Below, one piece after another: positions 60,854 through 64,000 of a DNA stretch of 64,000 nt. The notes under the pieces are model-generated. The model ran no database searches and had not been told where the DNA came from. It saw only the letters and a list, made by a program, of their open reading frames with translations. Origin of the DNA: Bin75 sp965212135 (lineage in GTDB: Bacteria > Nitrospirota > Nitrospiria > Nitrospirales > UBA8639); assembly GCA_965212135.1 (NCBI GenBank), contig OZ243044.1, forward strand, positions 1 to 64,000, written 5' to 3'. Made by a program: the position numbers and the translations under genes. How positions within the stretch are numbered: position 1 is the first letter of the stretch; each line of letters begins with the position of its first letter.

Positions 60854-62287
60854 ATGTCTCAATCGGTTGTGAAACTCGAACAGTTTTCTCTTCAGGAACG
60901 CGAAGTTGAGCAGGCTTTGACGCGGATGAACGTCCGCGACGTTGATTACGCGGATATTTATTTTGAATCAACGATTGCCGAATCCGTGTCCATGGAGGAG
61001 GGGATCGTCAAGCGGGCGGTCAAAAGTATTTCTCAAGGCGCCGGGGTTCGGGCGACTGCCGGAGAAAAAACGGGGTTTGCGTACTCCGACGAATTGTCGA
61101 AACGGGCTCTGGAACTTGCGGCGGATACCGCGCGTTATATCGCCAATTCCCCGAGGGGCGACGCGCGGGTCCCGGTGACCCATCGTCCCGACGGGACGCA
61201 GAATCTCTACCCGCTCAGCCAGCCGCTGACCACAATCGCCGCGTGCGAACGTGTGGACCTGCTCAATCTGATTGATCGCGAAGCGCGTCGTTGTGATCCG
61301 CGCATTACGAAGGTGATGGCCTCGTTGACGACCGAGCATAAAACCATCTTGGTTGCGACGACCGATGGGTTGAGAGTCGGCGATGTGCAGCCTTTATCAA
61401 GATTGCAGGTGACGTGTATCGCCGAAGAGGGCGCCAATCGGCAGGTCGGCACCTTTGGCGGCGGCGGGCGCGTTGGCCTTGCGTTTTATCATGAGCGGCA
61501 TCGAGCGCGGTCGTATGCTCAAGAAGCCGCCCGGCAGGCTATCCTGAACCTCAGGGCCGTTGACGCGCCGGCCGGCATCATGCCCGTCGTGTTGGCGGGC
61601 GGCTGGCCAGGGATTCTGCTGCACGAGGCGGTCGGACATGGCCTGGAAGCGGATTTTAACCGAAGGAAAACGTCGGCTTTCAGCAACCTGATCGGTCAAC
61701 GCGTGGCGTCCGACGTCTGCACGATCGTTGACGACGGGACTCTGCCTTTCCGGCGAGGCTCGCTCAATATTGACGATGAAGGCGTCCCCACGACCAGGAC
61801 CGTCCTGATCGACAAGGGAATCTTGCAGGGCTACATAACGGATCGTCTCAACGCCCGGCTGCTGGGGATTCCTTTAACCGGGAACGGCAGGCGTGAAGAC
61901 TTTCGAAGTATTGTGCTGCCTCGGATGACGAACACATTTATGCTGGCGGGCGCGTCCGAACCGGAGGATATCCTTCGGTCCGTGACAAAAGGCCTGTACG
62001 CGGTCTCGTTTGGAGGCGGACAGGTGGATATCACCAATGGCAAGTTCGTGTTTTCGGCAAGCGAAGCCTATCTGATCGAAGACGGCAAGGTGACGAAACC
62101 GGTCAAAGGAGCGACCCTCATCGGCAACGGGCCGGATGTGCTCAAGAACGTTTCCATGGTGGGCCATGATTTGCAATTAGATTCCGGCATCGGCACGTGT
62201 GGAAAAGAAGGGCAGTCCGTTCCGGTGGGCGTCGGGTTGCCGACGATTCGCATTGACGAAATTACGGTGGGGGGGACCGCCGTCTAA
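60854..62287 (+). CDS. tldD: TldD metalloprotease subunit
   Basis: A 477-residue TldD: with PmbA/TldE it forms a heterodimeric zinc protease that degrades unstructured peptides and matures certain modified peptides such as microcin B17. The metal site HEAVGHGLEAD starts at residue 257; DDGTLPFRRGSLNIDDEG, GRREDFRSIVLPRMTNTF and FGGGQVDITNGKFVFSASEAY follow. The ATG at 60854 gives the usual length; in-frame starts reaching back to 60638 run into the uppS promoter region and are rejected. pmbA follows 67 bases later. Confidence 0.96.
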   Translation: MSQSVVKLEQFSLQEREVEQALTRMNVRDVDYADIYFESTIAESVSMEEGIVKRAVKSISQGAGVRATAGEKTGFAYSDELSKRALELAADTARYIANSPRGDARVPVTHRPDGTQNLYPLSQPLTTIAACERVDLLNLIDREARRCDPRITKVMASLTTEHKTILVATTDGLRVGDVQPLSRLQVTCIAEEGANRQVGTFGGGGRVGLAFYHERHRARSYAQEAARQAILNLRAVDAPAGIMPVVLAGGWPGILLHEAVGHGLEADFNRRKTSAFSNLIGQRVASDVCTIVDDGTLPFRRGSLNIDDEGVPTTRTVLIDKGILQGYITDRLNARLLGIPLTGNGRREDFRSIVLPRMTNTFMLAGASEPEDILRSVTKGLYAVSFGGGQVDITNGKFVFSASEAYLIEDGKVTKPVKGATLIGNGPDVLKNVSMVGHDLQLDSGIGTCGKEGQSVPVGVGLPTIRIDEITVGGTAV

Positions 62288-62354
62288 CGACGTCATGTCG
62301 GCACATTGCGCACGTCTTCTTCATTGTGCCACATCCAGTCTCCGGTCATACGTC

Positions 62355-63716
62355 ATGGATGAATCACAGGCAATCCTGAGCAGGCTGGCCGCCGACCTGG
62401 TTGATCGGGCCAAAGCCCAAGGCGCCACGGAAGCGGACGTGCTGGTGGCGGAAGGGGATTCGGTCGCGGTGCAGGTGCGGCTGTCGGCCGTTGAGCGTTT
62501 GAGCCAGGCGCGGGAAAAACGTTTGGGTCTTCGCGTCTTTTTCGGCAAACGATCCGCCAGCGCGTCCACCTCGGATTTTTCCAACGCGTCGCTGGACCGG
62601 CTGGTCGCTGATACCTGCGCGTTTGCGAAGGCGGTCGCCGAGGATGAGACGTCAGGGCTTCCGGAGGCCGTGGCGATGGCTCCCGATGTGCCCGATTTGG
62701 ATCTCCATGATTCCACCACCATGACCGTGGAGGAAGAAATTGACTTGGCGCAACGCGCGGAACAGGCCGCCATGGATGTGGATCCGCGCATCACCAATTC
62801 CGAAGGCGCCGAGTGCGCGGCGGCCCATGGCGCCGTGGTGTTGGCGAATACGCACGGGTTTGTGGGCTACCATCGCAACTCCCGGTTTTCCGTGGTCGTG
62901 ACGCCCGTGGCCGCGGGCTCGACCGGGCAGGGCATGCAGCGGGATTCCTGGTATACGGTGTCGCGGAAACGGCATGAGTTGGAGAAGCCGGAGGCCATTG
63001 GGAAAACGGCGGCGGAGCGGACGCTTCGGCGCCTGGGGGCTCGGCAGGTGGGCACCCAACGGGTCCCCGTGATTTTTGACCCGCAAACCGCCAAAAGTCT
63101 GTTGGGACATCTGTCAGGCGCGGTTTCCGGGTATGCACTCTACAAAGGCGCCTCGTTTTTGCTGGGATGTCTGGGGCAACCTGTCGCGCCGAAATACGTG
63201 AAGATTGAAGATAACGGCCGGATGCCGGGCAAGTTGGGGTCTCGCCCTTTTGATGGAGAGGGCTTGCCCACTCGACAAACCATGCTTGTCGAACATGGTG
63301 TGCTTGCGAGCTATTTGCTGGATACCTATTCCGGCAGAAAACTGGGCATGGGTTCCACCGGGAACGCTTCCCGAAGCATTGGCGATAATCCCGTCGTATC
63401 TCCGACGAATTTATTTCTCCATCCGGGTGATGCTTCGCCCGAAGACGTCATTCGATCCGTCAAGCAGGGGCTGTACGTGACCGAGTTGATCGGCTTTGGC
63501 GTCAATATGGTGACGGGGGATTACTCGCGTGGTGCGTCCGGTTTTTGGATTGACCATGGCGAGCTGGCTTATCCCGTTCAAGAGGTGACGATTGCCGGCA
63601 ACCTGAAGCGAATGTTTCAGGACATTGAGCTGATCGGGAATGATTTGGAATTTCGAGGGAGGCTCGCGAGCCCCACCATCAAAATCCATGAAATGATGGT
63701 GGGAGGGAGTCATTGA
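62355..63716 (+). CDS. pmbA: PmbA/TldE protease subunit
   Basis: The 453-residue partner of TldD. It has the paralogous TldD/PmbA fold but lacks the HExxxH zinc motif, as expected for the non-metal subunit (KGASFLLGCLGQPVAP, GEGLPTRQTMLVEHGVL, YSGRKLGMGSTGNASR, GYSRG-like DYSRGASGFWIDHGELAYPVQE). ATG at 62355 gives an N-terminus aligned with the family; earlier in-frame starts overlap tldD. The next gene begins 14 bases later with its own ribosome site. No peptide natural-product cluster is visible here. Confidence 0.95.
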   Translation: MDESQAILSRLAADLVDRAKAQGATEADVLVAEGDSVAVQVRLSAVERLSQAREKRLGLRVFFGKRSASASTSDFSNASLDRLVADTCAFAKAVAEDETSGLPEAVAMAPDVPDLDLHDSTTMTVEEEIDLAQRAEQAAMDVDPRITNSEGAECAAAHGAVVLANTHGFVGYHRNSRFSVVVTPVAAGSTGQGMQRDSWYTVSRKRHELEKPEAIGKTAAERTLRRLGARQVGTQRVPVIFDPQTAKSLLGHLSGAVSGYALYKGASFLLGCLGQPVAPKYVKIEDNGRMPGKLGSRPFDGEGLPTRQTMLVEHGVLASYLLDTYSGRKLGMGSTGNASRSIGDNPVVSPTNLFLHPGDASPEDVIRSVKQGLYVTELIGFGVNMVTGDYSRGASGFWIDHGELAYPVQEVTIAGNLKRMFQDIELIGNDLEFRGRLASPTIKIHEMMVGGSH

Positions 63717-63730
63717 TTCAAGGAGTTGTT

Positions 63731-64000
63731 ATGCCGCTTGACGTTGAGAACGGGGCGAAAGCCTTGCAATTGATTACCTCACGATATGATCAACGGGAAT
63801 GGAGAAAAAAAATTGAAAAGACCTTAAGCCTCCCGCCCGGCGGGCTTGCGAATGACGCGCAACGGAAAATTTTCATGTATCTCAAGCTGCAACTCCAAGC
63901 CTATAAATCCCGGCGCGCCGACCCGCCTTCCTGGATCGTCGGCGGGTACGCGACCAAAGAGGTGATTGATCGAGCCCGTTTTCGCCCTGCGGATATTGAT
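63731..64000 (+). CDS. Unidentified protein (3' end outside window)
   Basis: The frame is open from an ATG with AAGGAG (63720-63725) to the window edge; 90 codons are visible. The N-terminal part is charged and helical (KALQLITSRYDQREWRKKIE) with a later WIVGGYATKEVIDRARFRP segment. No family recognised. It is 14 bases after pmbA and probably co-transcribed with tldD-pmbA. Confidence 0.65.
   Translation, partial: MPLDVENGAKALQLITSRYDQREWRKKIEKTLSLPPGGLANDAQRKIFMYLKLQLQAYKSRRADPPSWIVGGYATKEVIDRARFRPADID

Noticed and set aside
62355..63716. TldD/PmbA as part of a modified-peptide gene cluster
   Set aside because: No precursor peptide, cyclodehydratase or transporter genes are visible in the window; tldD and pmbA are general chromosomal genes.

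Overview
The window is a 64 kb stretch of a free-living Gram-negative chromosome with compact, mostly housekeeping gene content. It has an outer-membrane barrel protein, an Rsp/RseP-type envelope protease gene, lipoproteins and a UppS-CdsA-Dxr-RseP-ProS cluster. The block of CcsA/HemX-like protein, hemA, hemC, cobA-hemD fusion, hemB, ribF, tilS, ftsH, folP and glmM, together with the second block, is most reminiscent of Nitrospirota (Nitrospira-like) genomes. That placement is an inference from gene order and protein style; no rRNA or phylogenetic marker comparison was possible. No insertion sequence, prophage or CRISPR array was seen.

Region by region. 1-7.5 kb: the 3' part of a giant repeat protein made of about 200-residue composite repeats (VCBS-like plus Ig/PKD-like) ending in a predicted outer-membrane beta-barrel. 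7.6-9.7 kb: tRNA-Leu(CAA), a secreted hypothetical protein with its own strong promoter, a TusA-like protein and rsmI. 9.8-26.5 kb: an SDR gene, then a long plus-strand run of haem/sirohaem synthesis (hemA to hemB), riboflavin kinase, tilS, ftsH, folP, glmM and comEC. 26.5-36.3 kb: a DUF255-aldo/keto reductase fusion, bacterioferritin with changed iron ligands, an AT-rich patch holding a decayed small secreted-protein gene, a thioredoxin-like protein, and a trio of two flavin disulfide oxidoreductases flanking a VTT-domain membrane protein.

36.5-43.9 kb: small envelope genes, including a three-gene minus-strand group (His-rich secreted protein, Met/His-rich outer-membrane barrel, cupredoxin-like secreted protein) that may handle copper or another soft metal. 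An RRM protein, a short SDR, class I fumarase and a conserved hypothetical follow. 44.1-49.1 kb: ychF, a zinc-ribbon protein next to an unusual RpoD-like sigma factor, and floA with a small translationally coupled partner. 49.1-60.7 kb, minus strand: rlpA, argJ, argC, a strong bidirectional terminator, rpsI, rplM, two tandem bifunctional-nuclease (DUF151) paralogues with their own promoter, then proS, rseP, dxr, cdsA and uppS from a good sigma-70 promoter at 60.7 kb. 60.8-64 kb: tldD, pmbA and the start of an unidentified gene.

No completely new system is proven here. The best candidates for a second look are the metal-handling envelope cluster, the oxidoreductase/VTT group, the tandemly amplifying giant surface protein, the altered bacterioferritin, the DUF255-AKR fusion, and the FloA partner.
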